7,405 nt of DNA from JBGTBQ01 sp041749275 (GTDB lineage Bacteria > Acidobacteriota > Blastocatellia > Pyrinomonadales > Pyrinomonadaceae), in contig JBGTBQ010000018.1 of the NCBI GenBank assembly GCA_041749275.1, forward strand, positions 1 to 7,405, written 5' to 3'. The translations under genes were made by a program, and so were the position numbers. Below are positions 1-6,787 of the stretch, piece by piece (the first letter of the stretch is position 1; every line of letters starts with the position of its first letter). The notes beneath the pieces are model-generated. The model worked only from the letters and a program-made list of their open reading frames with translations, searched no databases and was not told the DNA's origin.

Positions 1-2
1 GG

Positions 3-3000
3 CCGGCGGGCGCCGATGAGCGTCCGCGCGTCGCGCTGCTCTTCGTCGTCAGGCCGCGAGTGCTCCTCGGCGGCGTCGAGTTCGAGGTCGGCGTGACGGC
101 GGGAACGGGCATCAGCGAAGACGAATTGCGCGCGCGCATCAACCTGCTCGAACCGGGCCGGCGGCTGACGCAGCAGGCGCTCGACCAGAACGCCGATCTC
201 ATCCAAGTCTATCTGCGCGACCGCGGCTTCTACCGCGCCGAGGTCACGCCGGAGCAGCGACTCGACCCGACGCGCACGCGCGCCAACGTCATCTTTCGCG
301 TCGAGCCGGGGCCGCCGACGCTGCTCGACGCCTTCAACATCGAGATCAAAGGCTTCGACGAAGCGCGCCTGCGGCCCGCCCTCAAGCTTCAACCCAATAC
401 GCGCTTCACGCTCGAAGCACTCGGCGAGGACATCGCGCGCATCCGTCAGGCCGTCATCGCCGAAGACCGTCTCGCGCCGCTCATAGACGAGCCGGACGTG
501 CGGCTCGATTCCGCGACCAACCGCATCACCGTCACGGTGGCGGGCGCTGTCGGGCCGATGGCGACGGTGGAGATTGAAGGTTACGAAGGCTTGAGCGACA
601 AGCGGAGGCGCGAGTTGCTGCCTATCCTGCGTGAGGGGACGCTTGATTATTCAGCCATCGTCGAGGGCGCGCGACGTTTGGAGAACCGTCTTCAGGAGGA
701 GGGCTATTTCTTCGCCGATGTCACGGCGGCCTGCGCCGTCCAGCCGCCATTCACTGCGCCCGACAACGCCGCGCCGCTCGGAGCCGGCGACGAAGAAGTT
801 GACACCTGCGAACTGCTCAACCCCGATGACTTGACGGGTCGCAACGTCCGCGTCGTGTACAAGGTCGAGCGGGGTCGCCGCTTCGAGTTGACCGACATCC
901 GCATCGAGGGCACGGAGAAGCTTTCCATCGAGGATGTAGTTGACGACCTTCGGAGCCGCGAGGCCAACGTGCTCGGCCTCGTCCCTTTCATCGGTAATTT
1001 ACTGGGCCGCGGCTATACGAGCGCGGATGCGCTCGAACGCGACCGGCGCACGATCGAAGCGCGGATGCGCGACCTCGGCCACCGGAAGGCGAACGTCACC
1101 GTCCGGCAGGGCGTCTCGGTCGCGGGCGACAACCTCATCATCACTTTCGCCGTCGAGGAGGGGACGCTCACGCGCGTCGCCTCCATCGAGGTGCGCGGCA
1201 ACCAGATTTACACCGCGCGGAAGCTGCGCGACGAGCGTTGCCCGCCCGAACAGACGCCGGAGGACGCCTGCCTCGTCGAAGGCGGCGCCTATTCGCGCAC
1301 GCAGGGGAGGTCGGACGCCGAGCGCATCCGCGGTTTCTATTCGCGCAACGGCTATCTCGACGCCGACGTTGACCTCGACGTGGTCGAGCTGCCGCCCGAC
1401 CGCGCCAGCGGCGACGAGCGCGTGCGGCTCATCTACAACGTCGCCGAGGCGGACAAGGTCTTCGTCCACCGCATCTTCGTCAACGGCAACGTACTGACGA
1501 AGCGTAAGGCCATCACCGACGCCGTCCCACTGCGCGAGAACCGGGTGCTCCGCGGTGACGAGTTGGCCGAGAGCGAGCGCATTCTGCTCAACACGACCGA
1601 CGCCTTCCGGCAGGTGCTCATCCGCACCGAGCCGGCGGGCGAAACGTCGGGCGGCTTCAAGCAGCGCGATGTCATCATTGACGTGGAGGAGCGCAAGCGC
1701 ATCACGACCGATTACATCATCGGCTTCTCGACCGACAACGGCCCGCTCGGCGGTTTCGAGATTCGCAACACGAACCTCTTCGGCCAGCTCCGGCAGGGCG
1801 CTTTCCGCTCGCGCTTCAGCCGCCGCCAGCAGCTCGTCCGCTTCGAGTATTTCGACCCGCGCTTCCGGCGTTACGGCGAGAAGGATTTCGCGCCCCTGAC
1901 GGCCTCGTTGCAGTACCAGCGCGATACTTCGGTGACGCGCTTCTTCCGCTCGACCATTGACCGCGGCAATCAGGGGATCGTCCAGCGCTTCGACGCGGAA
2001 GGCAATCTCCTTGACGAGTTCGGCGCGAACGTCAAAGAGCCTTCGATCAACCGCCTCACCTTCAATCTTGAAACGCAGCGCGACCTCGAACTCGAACTCA
2101 GCCCGACGGGCGCGGTCAGAAAGCGCAGCACGATCTTCCTGCGCTACAACTATGAAGACGTGCGTCTCTTCAACATTGGAAGCCTGCTCATCGTGCCCGT
2201 CCTGCGGCCCGATCAGGTGGTCAGGCTTTCGCGCTTCGGCGCCTCGTTCGCGCGCGACACACGTGACCGCCAGTTCGACCCGACGCGCGGCGACTTCGTC
2301 ACCGTTGACTACGCGCTCGCGCTGAAACCTTTGGGCGGGAACCTCTCGTTCAATAAGTTGCTGACGACCTACCGTCGTTATTACAAACTGAACCGCGTGC
2401 GCGAGACCGTGTTTGCGGCGAGCGTGCAACTCGGTCTCGCCAAGATCATCAACCCGACCGACCGCAACGAAGACGGCGTGATTGACGAGGCCGACCGCCG
2501 GCTCCCCATCAGCGAAAGGTTCTTCTCCGGCGGCTCGACGACCTTGCGCGGCTTCGGCTTTGAAGAAGCGGGGCCGCGCGTCGTCGTTCCGAATTGCACG
2601 TTCGGCGCCGTGCCGCCGCGCCTCCCCATCGTCAGCCCCGCGCCCTGCGGCGAGTTCCGCAACCAGCAGGGCGAACTAATCACGCTCAACCCGTTCACCG
2701 TGCCCATCGGGGGGAACGCGATGGCGATTGTGAATCTCGAAGCGCGCGTCGGCCTCACGCGCGACCTTCAGGCCGTGCCGTTCTACGACGGCGGCAACGT
2801 CTTCGAGAGCATCCGCGACATCTTCGGCGGACGCGACGACCCCGCCGCGAACCCAAACTTCCGCGCCAAGTGGGCGCACACCGTCGGCCTCGGCTTCCGC
2901 TTCAAGACGCCGTTCGGCGCGCTGGGGGTTGACTACGGGTATCTGCTAAACCCGCCTGAGTTCGTTATTCCACAGAACGGCGGCGGCACGGCGACGCACC

Positions 3001-3047
3001 GGCTCAAGAACAGTCAACTACACTTCCGCTTCGGGCAGACGTTTTAA
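3..3047 (+). CDS. bamA: Omp85/BamA-type outer-membrane assembly protein, 5' partial
   Basis: Outer-membrane beta-barrel insertase of the Omp85 (BamA/TamA) family. The frame is open to the left edge (first full codon at 3), and the codons before the GTG at 60 read as the last strand of a POTRA domain, so the real start lies upstream. Counting residues from the GTG at 60, six POTRA domains follow at about 5-84, 85-163, 165-271, 272-367, 370-466 and 467-545, each with the beta-alpha-alpha-beta-beta pattern and motifs such as RDRGFY, EEGYF and SRNGYLDADV. The barrel (about 547-995) has NTNLFG, FEYFDPRF, ARDTRDRQFDPTRG, the loop-6 signature FFSGGSTTLRGF, and a C-terminal strand ending in Phe (LHFRFGQTF). 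A calcium-loop-like motif at 801-812 and three close cysteine pairs are unusual. BamA is more likely than TamA because of the many POTRAs and the nearby SurA-like gene, but the exact subfamily is inferred. Confidence 0.93.
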   Translation, partial: PAGADERPRVALLFVVRPRVLLGGVEFEVGVTAGTGISEDELRARINLLEPGRRLTQQALDQNADLIQVYLRDRGFYRAEVTPEQRLDPTRTRANVIFRVEPGPPTLLDAFNIEIKGFDEARLRPALKLQPNTRFTLEALGEDIARIRQAVIAEDRLAPLIDEPDVRLDSATNRITVTVAGAVGPMATVEIEGYEGLSDKRRRELLPILREGTLDYSAIVEGARRLENRLQEEGYFFADVTAACAVQPPFTAPDNAAPLGAGDEEVDTCELLNPDDLTGRNVRVVYKVERGRRFELTDIRIEGTEKLSIEDVVDDLRSREANVLGLVPFIGNLLGRGYTSADALERDRRTIEARMRDLGHRKANVTVRQGVSVAGDNLIITFAVEEGTLTRVASIEVRGNQIYTARKLRDERCPPEQTPEDACLVEGGAYSRTQGRSDAERIRGFYSRNGYLDADVDLDVVELPPDRASGDERVRLIYNVAEADKVFVHRIFVNGNVLTKRKAITDAVPLRENRVLRGDELAESERILLNTTDAFRQVLIRTEPAGETSGGFKQRDVIIDVEERKRITTDYIIGFSTDNGPLGGFEIRNTNLFGQLRQGAFRSRFSRRQQLVRFEYFDPRFRRYGEKDFAPLTASLQYQRDTSVTRFFRSTIDRGNQGIVQRFDAEGNLLDEFGANVKEPSINRLTFNLETQRDLELELSPTGAVRKRSTIFLRYNYEDVRLFNIGSLLIVPVLRPDQVVRLSRFGASFARDTRDRQFDPTRGDFVTVDYALALKPLGGNLSFNKLLTTYRRYYKLNRVRETVFAASVQLGLAKIINPTDRNEDGVIDEADRRLPISERFFSGGSTTLRGFGFEEAGPRVVVPNCTFGAVPPRLPIVSPAPCGEFRNQQGELITLNPFTVPIGGNAMAIVNLEARVGLTRDLQAVPFYDGGNVFESIRDIFGGRDDPAANPNFRAKWAHTVGLGFRFKTPFGALGVDYGYLLNPPEFVIPQNGGGTATHRLKNSQLHFRFGQTF
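2460..2495 (+). other. EF-hand/dockerin-like calcium loop in the Omp85 barrel
   Basis: Twelve codons read DRNEDGVIDEAD. Acidic or amide residues stand at loop positions 1, 3, 5, 9 and 12, Gly at 6 and Ile at 8, which matches the EF-hand/dockerin calcium-loop consensus. The motif lies 17 residues before the loop-6 LRGF motif, after a barrel strand (FAASVQLGLAKI), so it is probably on the extracellular side. Calcium binding is inferred; no flanking EF-hand helices are clear. Confidence 0.5.
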
Positions 3048-3080
3048 AGTGCACGCTGGTTGAGAGTATGGAAGGCATGA

Positions 3081-3170
3081 TTCACCACAGAGACACAGAG
3101 GACACGGAGGAAGCACAGAGAGTTGAATTCCTCTGTGCCCCCTCTGTGTCCTCTGTGTCTCTGTGGTGAA
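3081..3170. repeat. 90-nt palindromic CACAGAG-type intergenic hairpin
   Basis: Two 40-nt arms (3081-3120 and 3131-3170) are reverse complements at 37 of 40 positions, around a 10-nt spacer, AGTTGAATTC. The match ends abruptly at both outer ends. Each arm is a run of words such as CACAGAG and CACGGAGG, and the left arm is almost free of T from 3083 onward. The element fills most of the gap between the Omp85 gene and the glycosyltransferase gene. I recall similar CACAGAG hairpins dispersed between genes in various environmental bacteria, but could not check copies here. It would form a very stable RNA hairpin, yet no T-tract follows, so a classical intrinsic terminator is not supported. Confidence 0.9.
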
Positions 3171-3209
3171 GTCCAACGCCCCGTATCCTCAACCAAAAAT
3201 TGAACTGAG

Positions 3210-5060
3210 ATGCGACGAGCAGACGCACGAGATGAGAAGGCCGACCGCGCGAGACGACTCGTCTGCTTTGCCTTGATCTTTCTCGTCGCCTTCGGCGTGC
3301 GGCTCCTCGCGTGGCACGACGCGCGCTTCGAGGCGGCGCGCGTCCAGTCGGCTGTCGCGGAGAACTACCGGCACAGCGCGCGGCTCATCAAAGAGGGCGG
3401 CGTCGGAGCGTTCTTCAGCGCGTCCTCGCCGCTCGCTGACCCCGACACGCTGGGGCACCCGCCGGGCTATCCCATATTCCTCGCGGTCATCGCGCGACTG
3501 TCGGGCGGGCGGGAAACGGCGGCGCGGTTCGTCCAGATCGCGGCGGACGCGCTGGCTCCGGCGCTCGTGTTCCTGCTGGCGACGGAGCTGCTGTCTGGCG
3601 GCGTCGGGTTGCTCGCCGGGTTGCTCGTTGCGCTCGCGCCGCAGTTCACGTGGAACTCGGTGCTCCCGCTGCCCGACACGCTCGCGGCGCTGCTCGTGCT
3701 GCTCGCCGTTTACTGTGTCGCGCGCGCCGTGCGCCGTCCGCGGTTGATGACGGTCGTGCTGGCCGGAGCGTCAATCGGTCTCTCGTGCTGGCTGCGGGCG
3801 AACGCGCTGCTGCTCGCCCCCTTGCTCGCAGGGGCGGTGCTACTGTTGTTCGAGCGCGGGAAGAGGGTGCGCTACGCGGCGGCGCTCGTCGCGGGCGCGG
3901 TGCTCGTCGTCGCGCCGCTGACGTTTCGGAACGCACTCGTCTTTCGCACCTTCATCCCGCTCTCGCTCGGCGCGGGGCAGACGCTCCTCGAAGGCATCGG
4001 CGATTACGATGAGGAAGGCCGGTTCGGGATTCCAAGCACGGACCTTGCCATCATGCGACAGGAGGCGGAGGCCGCCGCGCGGCCCGACTACGCGGAGACT
4101 CTGTTCGGGCCGGATGCGGTCGAACGCGAGCGAGCGCGTCTGCGTCGAGGGTTGTCGGTCATCGTCGCGCACCCGCTCTGGTTCGCGTGCGTGATGGCGC
4201 GGCGCGCGGTCTCGATGCTCAGGCTCGAACGCGCGCGCACGGTTTCGCCGCGCCCGCCCGTCACGCACGCGCTCGACGAAGCGGGCGCGGCGCAAACCCT
4301 GTGGGCGCAAAGTCCGTCAGAGTTATTGGAGGGCGGCGAGTTGCTGTCACCCCGCGCCGGGCTTTCACAAGCGCCGGGCGGAGTGCTCAAACTCGTGGGC
4401 GACGACTCGAAGACAGCGCCTCAGTTCGCCTCCGCGCGCGTGCTCGTAGAGAGCGGCGCGGACTATCTCTTCAGCGTGCCGGTCAAGGTCGAGAGCGGGC
4501 GGATGAGTTTGGCGGTAACGCGAGACGGCGACGACGACGCGCCTTATGCTTCTACCATCATCGAAACGCAGGAGGGGAAGACCGCCGGGGAGCAGCCGGT
4601 GAGTGTTATCCGGTTGCCTTTCGCTAGCACTGAAGCAGGCAGTGTCAGGCTCGTCCTATCGAACGCCCCTTCAGACCCACCGCGCCCGGTCGTTCGTGTC
4701 GGGGAAGTGAAACTCTATCACCTCGGCCCGGCCTCGCTCCTCTGGACGCGCTACCCGCGCCTCGTCGTGGGGGGGCTGCAAAAACTTTTCGTCACGGCCC
4801 TCATGCTCCCGCTCGCACTCATCGGCCTCGTCATGCTCCTGCGCGCGGGCCGACGGCGCGCGCTCGTCCTTCTGCTCGTCGTGCCCGTTTATTACATGTG
4901 CGTGCAGTCGGCGTTGCATACCGAGTATCGCTACGTGCTGGCGATTCATTACTTTCTCTTCACGCTCGCGGCGTGCGCGCTTTACCGCGCGGGTCTGCTG
5001 TTGTGGGAAGCGGCAACGAGCGTCCGTTCGACGAAGAAGGCGGGAATTGTAAAAACGTAA
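3210..5060 (+). CDS. GT-C family (PMT/ArnT-like, GT39-type) membrane glycosyltransferase
   Basis: A 616-residue integral membrane protein of the GT-C fold, which transfers sugars from polyprenyl-phosphate donors on the outer face of the inner membrane. The N-terminus is basic, followed by a membrane segment (about 17-34) and a first outer loop containing ENYRHSARLI (51-60) and HPPGYP (83-88), the loop pattern typical of PMT_2/ArnT relatives. More hydrophobic segments lie at about 113-172 and 178-240. Residues about 372-507 form a soluble beta-rich segment, then three or so membrane helices (about 524-545, 551-567, 575-599) with a TEYRYVLAIH motif resembling the conserved RY region of the family. 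The ATG at 3210 has only a weak Shine-Dalgarno (TGAG) just upstream; no better in-frame start is seen. The acceptor (lipid A, another lipid, or protein) cannot be told from the sequence. Confidence 0.8.
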   Translation: MRRADARDEKADRARRLVCFALIFLVAFGVRLLAWHDARFEAARVQSAVAENYRHSARLIKEGGVGAFFSASSPLADPDTLGHPPGYPIFLAVIARLSGGRETAARFVQIAADALAPALVFLLATELLSGGVGLLAGLLVALAPQFTWNSVLPLPDTLAALLVLLAVYCVARAVRRPRLMTVVLAGASIGLSCWLRANALLLAPLLAGAVLLLFERGKRVRYAAALVAGAVLVVAPLTFRNALVFRTFIPLSLGAGQTLLEGIGDYDEEGRFGIPSTDLAIMRQEAEAAARPDYAETLFGPDAVERERARLRRGLSVIVAHPLWFACVMARRAVSMLRLERARTVSPRPPVTHALDEAGAAQTLWAQSPSELLEGGELLSPRAGLSQAPGGVLKLVGDDSKTAPQFASARVLVESGADYLFSVPVKVESGRMSLAVTRDGDDDAPYASTIIETQEGKTAGEQPVSVIRLPFASTEAGSVRLVLSNAPSDPPRPVVRVGEVKLYHLGPASLLWTRYPRLVVGGLQKLFVTALMLPLALIGLVMLLRAGRRRALVLLLVVPVYYMCVQSALHTEYRYVLAIHYFLFTLAACALYRAGLLLWEAATSVRSTKKAGIVKT

Positions 5061-5122
5061 AGTTGGGCGCAGGATAAGAGTCGGCGCTTCGAGGTTTGGC
5101 AACTTTTTGGAACATGAGCGGG

Positions 5123-5243
5123 CTTGCAAAAGTGAGACAGGTCAGTACCGCCCGCGGTAGCGGGCGGGTTCTAGCCACGTTACCACCCGCCCGCTACCGC
5201 GGGCGGTACTGACCTGTCCGGCTCCGACCGCGACTTTTGCAAG
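5123..5243. repeat. REP-like doublet: nested inverted repeats
   Basis: A perfect 34-bp inverted repeat (5136-5169 and 5185-5218) surrounds a 15-nt spacer. Each arm is itself a hairpin: CCGCCCGC, loop GGTA, GCGGGCGG at 5148-5167, and the mirror copy with loop TACC at 5187-5206. Outside these, an 11-bp inverted repeat, CTTGCAAAAGT (5123-5133) and ACTTTTGCAAG (5233-5243), frames the unit, with 2 nt between outer and inner arms on the left and 14 nt on the right. The arrangement resembles two REP units in opposite orientation, as in BIME-type elements. It sits between the glycosyltransferase and SurA-like genes. Membership in a dispersed family is inferred. Confidence 0.88.
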
Positions 5244-5260
5244 TAGTCTAATGTTGATTG

Positions 5261-5269
5261 AAGGTGGAG
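5261..5269 (+). promoter_or_regulatory. Strong Shine-Dalgarno for the SurA-like gene
   Basis: AAGGTGGAG ends one base before the ATG at 5271, with its GGTGGAG core complementary to the 16S rRNA tail. It supports that start, which also gives a proper signal peptide. Confidence 0.7.
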
Positions 5270-5270
5270 T

Positions 5271-5945
5271 ATGAGAAGAAGGCTGTTTTCGATTCTGGCC
5301 TTGATGGCGCTGGCGGCGGTCGTGCACGGTCAAGCGCGCACGCCGACGCCGCGCGGCGGCGAGGTGGTTGACCGGATGGTGGCTGTCATCAACGGCAGGG
5401 AGTTAATCACCAGCACCGACATGCTGTGGCAACTCGCGCTTGAGCCTCGCGTGCCGCTCGACAGCCCGCGGCAAGAGGACTTGAACCGCGCGCTCGACCT
5501 CGTCATCAACCAGCGGCTCATCGCGCAGGAGGCCGAGAAGCTGCCGACGGTCGCGCCGACCGCGAAAGAGGTCGAGGACGAGTTGGCGCGACTCATCGGC
5601 TTCTTCCCGTCACAGTCGGCTTTTTACGAGCGGCTCAACCGCGTGGGTCTGGGCGAATCCTCCGCGCGTCTGCGCGAGATCATCGAGGCCCGCGTCCGCA
5701 TCAACAAGTACATAAACTTTCGCTTTCGTTCCTTCACCGTCGTCACGCAGCAGGAGGTGGAGTCCTACTACCGCGACGTTTACGCGCCGCGCTTTCGCCG
5801 CCAGTCGCCCGGTCGCATCGTGCCCCGCGTCGAAGAGGTCTCCAAGGAGATCGAGCGGGAGTTGATTGACAGCAAGATCGAATCCGACACCGACGATTTT
5901 TTAGAGGATGCGCGGGCGTCCGCCGAGATTACAATTATTGAATAG
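5271..5945 (+). CDS. SurA-like periplasmic chaperone lacking a PPIase domain
   Basis: A 224-residue exported protein with a SurA N-terminal-type chaperone fold. The first 20-22 residues are a signal peptide (basic MRRR, hydrophobic core, cleavage near VVHG or HGQA). Residues about 33-150 carry the SurA/PpiC N-domain pattern: VVDRMVAVINGRELITSTD, then LDLVINQRLIAQEAEKL, and a helix-rich stretch to RVRINKYI. Residues about 157-224 resemble the closing chaperone segment of the family (EVESYYRDVY, VEEVSKEIERELIDSKI, ending SAEITIIE). E. coli SurA has two parvulin domains between these parts; here the two run almost directly together and no parvulin sequence is visible, so isomerase activity is not expected. 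The likely job is to hold unfolded outer-membrane proteins for an Omp85 machine such as the one encoded upstream. Automated annotation might call it peptidylprolyl isomerase; the sequence does not support that. Confidence 0.82.
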   Translation: MRRRLFSILALMALAAVVHGQARTPTPRGGEVVDRMVAVINGRELITSTDMLWQLALEPRVPLDSPRQEDLNRALDLVINQRLIAQEAEKLPTVAPTAKEVEDELARLIGFFPSQSAFYERLNRVGLGESSARLREIIEARVRINKYINFRFRSFTVVTQQEVESYYRDVYAPRFRRQSPGRIVPRVEEVSKEIERELIDSKIESDTDDFLEDARASAEITIIE

Positions 5946-5990
5946 AGGCTGATAAAAACAGCGGGGGCTTTGAACCAGTCTCCAGCCTCT
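5944..5990 (+). terminator. Possible weak terminator after the SurA-like gene
   Basis: AGAGGCTG (5944-5951, overlapping the TAG stop) is complementary to CAGCCTCT (5983-5990), which is followed by TTTAT. The stem is 8 bp but the loop is 31 nt and the T-tract is short, so this is only a weak candidate. Confidence 0.25.
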
Positions 5991-6007
5991 TTATCCGGTG
6001 CTATAAT
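5979..6007 (+). promoter_or_regulatory. Candidate promoter for the exported unknown gene
   Basis: A perfect TATAAT at 6002-6007 stands out in GC-rich DNA. At 17 nt upstream lies TCTCCA (5979-5984), which matches the sigma70 -35 consensus at only three of six positions. Transcription would begin near 6014, leaving about 130 nt of leader before the ATG at 6143. The rest of the 5946-6142 gap shows no gene. Confidence 0.35.
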
Positions 6008-6127
6008 CGGCGCGGCATTGGACGCGCGCCGCCGCACCTCGCCCACATGAGGGGCGACCAACGCCGCGCCGCGAATTCGTGTCTACTCGATCAAGGGATG
6101 GTGAACGGTTCTGCCATCTGCATCACA

Positions 6128-6135
6128 GAGAGGAG
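6128..6135 (+). promoter_or_regulatory. Shine-Dalgarno fixing the start at 6143
   Basis: GAGAGGAG lies 7 nt before the ATG at 6143. The in-frame ATG at 6047 has no such site and would put 32 unlikely residues before a clean signal peptide, so 6143 is preferred. Confidence 0.7.
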
Positions 6136-6142
6136 CACGTGG

Positions 6143-6787
6143 ATGAGACGCCTTCCCCTACTCGTTCTATCTTCCGCCCTACTTTTACACGTCGCCGTTG
6201 TGACGCCGGCGCAGAAGAGTCCGCGCCCGCCCGCGGTGACGCTTCCCGCAAAGCACGGCGGCACGATCCTCGTCGAGCACAACGCCGAAGACGGCACGAC
6301 TACCGTCAGGCTGGAGGCGATGCTGCTGTTGGTGGAGTACGCAGCCGCGAAGTCTCAACTCTCACTCGCGGCGAGTTTCAAACAGAGCGAACGCGCGCCC
6401 ACGCCGGAGTTTGTCAATCTGATTCTCTTCTCGCATTCGCCCAAGTGCCGTTTTCCGCCCCAGACCAGTCTGCACCTTCTCCTCGACGGCGCGCCGCTCG
6501 AATTGAAATTTCAGCCCGACTCTTCAACCACGGCGACCTTGACGACGATGGAGACCGTGACGGTCTATGTCCCGAAAGCGGAAGGCGTCCTTTGGGTGCA
6601 GCGAGAGATAGAAGAAAGCGGCGTCTGCACCGAATCGCTGGCGGCGACCGTCACGCCCCGGACGCTCGCCAAACTCGCCGGGTCGAAGAGCGCCGCGGCG
6701 AAAGTGGGCACGACCACTTTCAAACTGCCGGCTCACACCCTCGCTGCCCTCCGCGACCTCGCGGGAAGGATAAACAGTAAGCAGTAG
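6143..6787 (+). CDS. Exported protein of unknown function
   Basis: I do not recognise the family. From the ATG at 6143 the product has 214 residues: a signal peptide (MRRLPLLVLSSALLLHVAVV, cleavage likely after TPA at 23) and a mature part of about 190 residues rich in short beta-strand patterns (TILVEHNAEDGTTTVRLEAM, LHLLLDGAPLELKF, TVTVYVPKAEGVLWV), which suggests a small periplasmic beta-domain. The two cysteines of the mature part (102 and 162) could form a disulfide. The end, VGTTTFKLPAHTLAALRDLAGRI, looks like a strand and helix cap. No catalytic motif, lipobox or later membrane segment is visible. The last residues (SKQ) and the stop codon are encoded by the first units of the heptamer repeat at 6774-6801, so the native C-terminus may have been altered by the repeat. 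It has its own Shine-Dalgarno and perhaps its own promoter. Confidence 0.75.
   Translation: MRRLPLLVLSSALLLHVAVVTPAQKSPRPPAVTLPAKHGGTILVEHNAEDGTTTVRLEAMLLLVEYAAAKSQLSLAASFKQSERAPTPEFVNLILFSHSPKCRFPPQTSLHLLLDGAPLELKFQPDSSTTATLTTMETVTVYVPKAEGVLWVQREIEESGVCTESLAATVTPRTLAKLAGSKSAAAKVGTTTFKLPAHTLAALRDLAGRINSKQ

Noticed and set aside
999..2429. Long minus-strand open frame (476 codons) opposite the Omp85 gene
   Set aside because: The + strand frame has unmistakable POTRA and barrel motifs. The antisense frame is a by-product of high-GC codon use, with an Arg/Ala/Glu-rich, motif-free product.
3048..3209. tRNA or other structured RNA gene in the first gap
   Set aside because: The structure is one long simple hairpin of repeated words; no cloverleaf or CCA end is present.
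5059..5108. AAAGTTG and CAACTTT plus two T as a terminator after the glycosyltransferase gene
   Set aside because: The stem is only 7 bp, AT-rich, and the loop is 34 nt, so it is unlikely to be stable.
5970..6007. TTGAAC at 5970-5975 as -35 box for the TATAAT at 6002
   Set aside because: The spacing is 26 nt, far beyond the usual 16-18.
6047..6142. Upstream in-frame ATG extending the exported-protein gene by 32 codons
   Set aside because: No Shine-Dalgarno precedes it, and it would bury the signal peptide that starts at 6143, which has a good ribosome site.
6079..6780. Overlapping + strand open frame of 233 codons in another frame
   Set aside because: Its product is Arg-rich and low in pattern, while the competing frame has a signal peptide and ribosome site.
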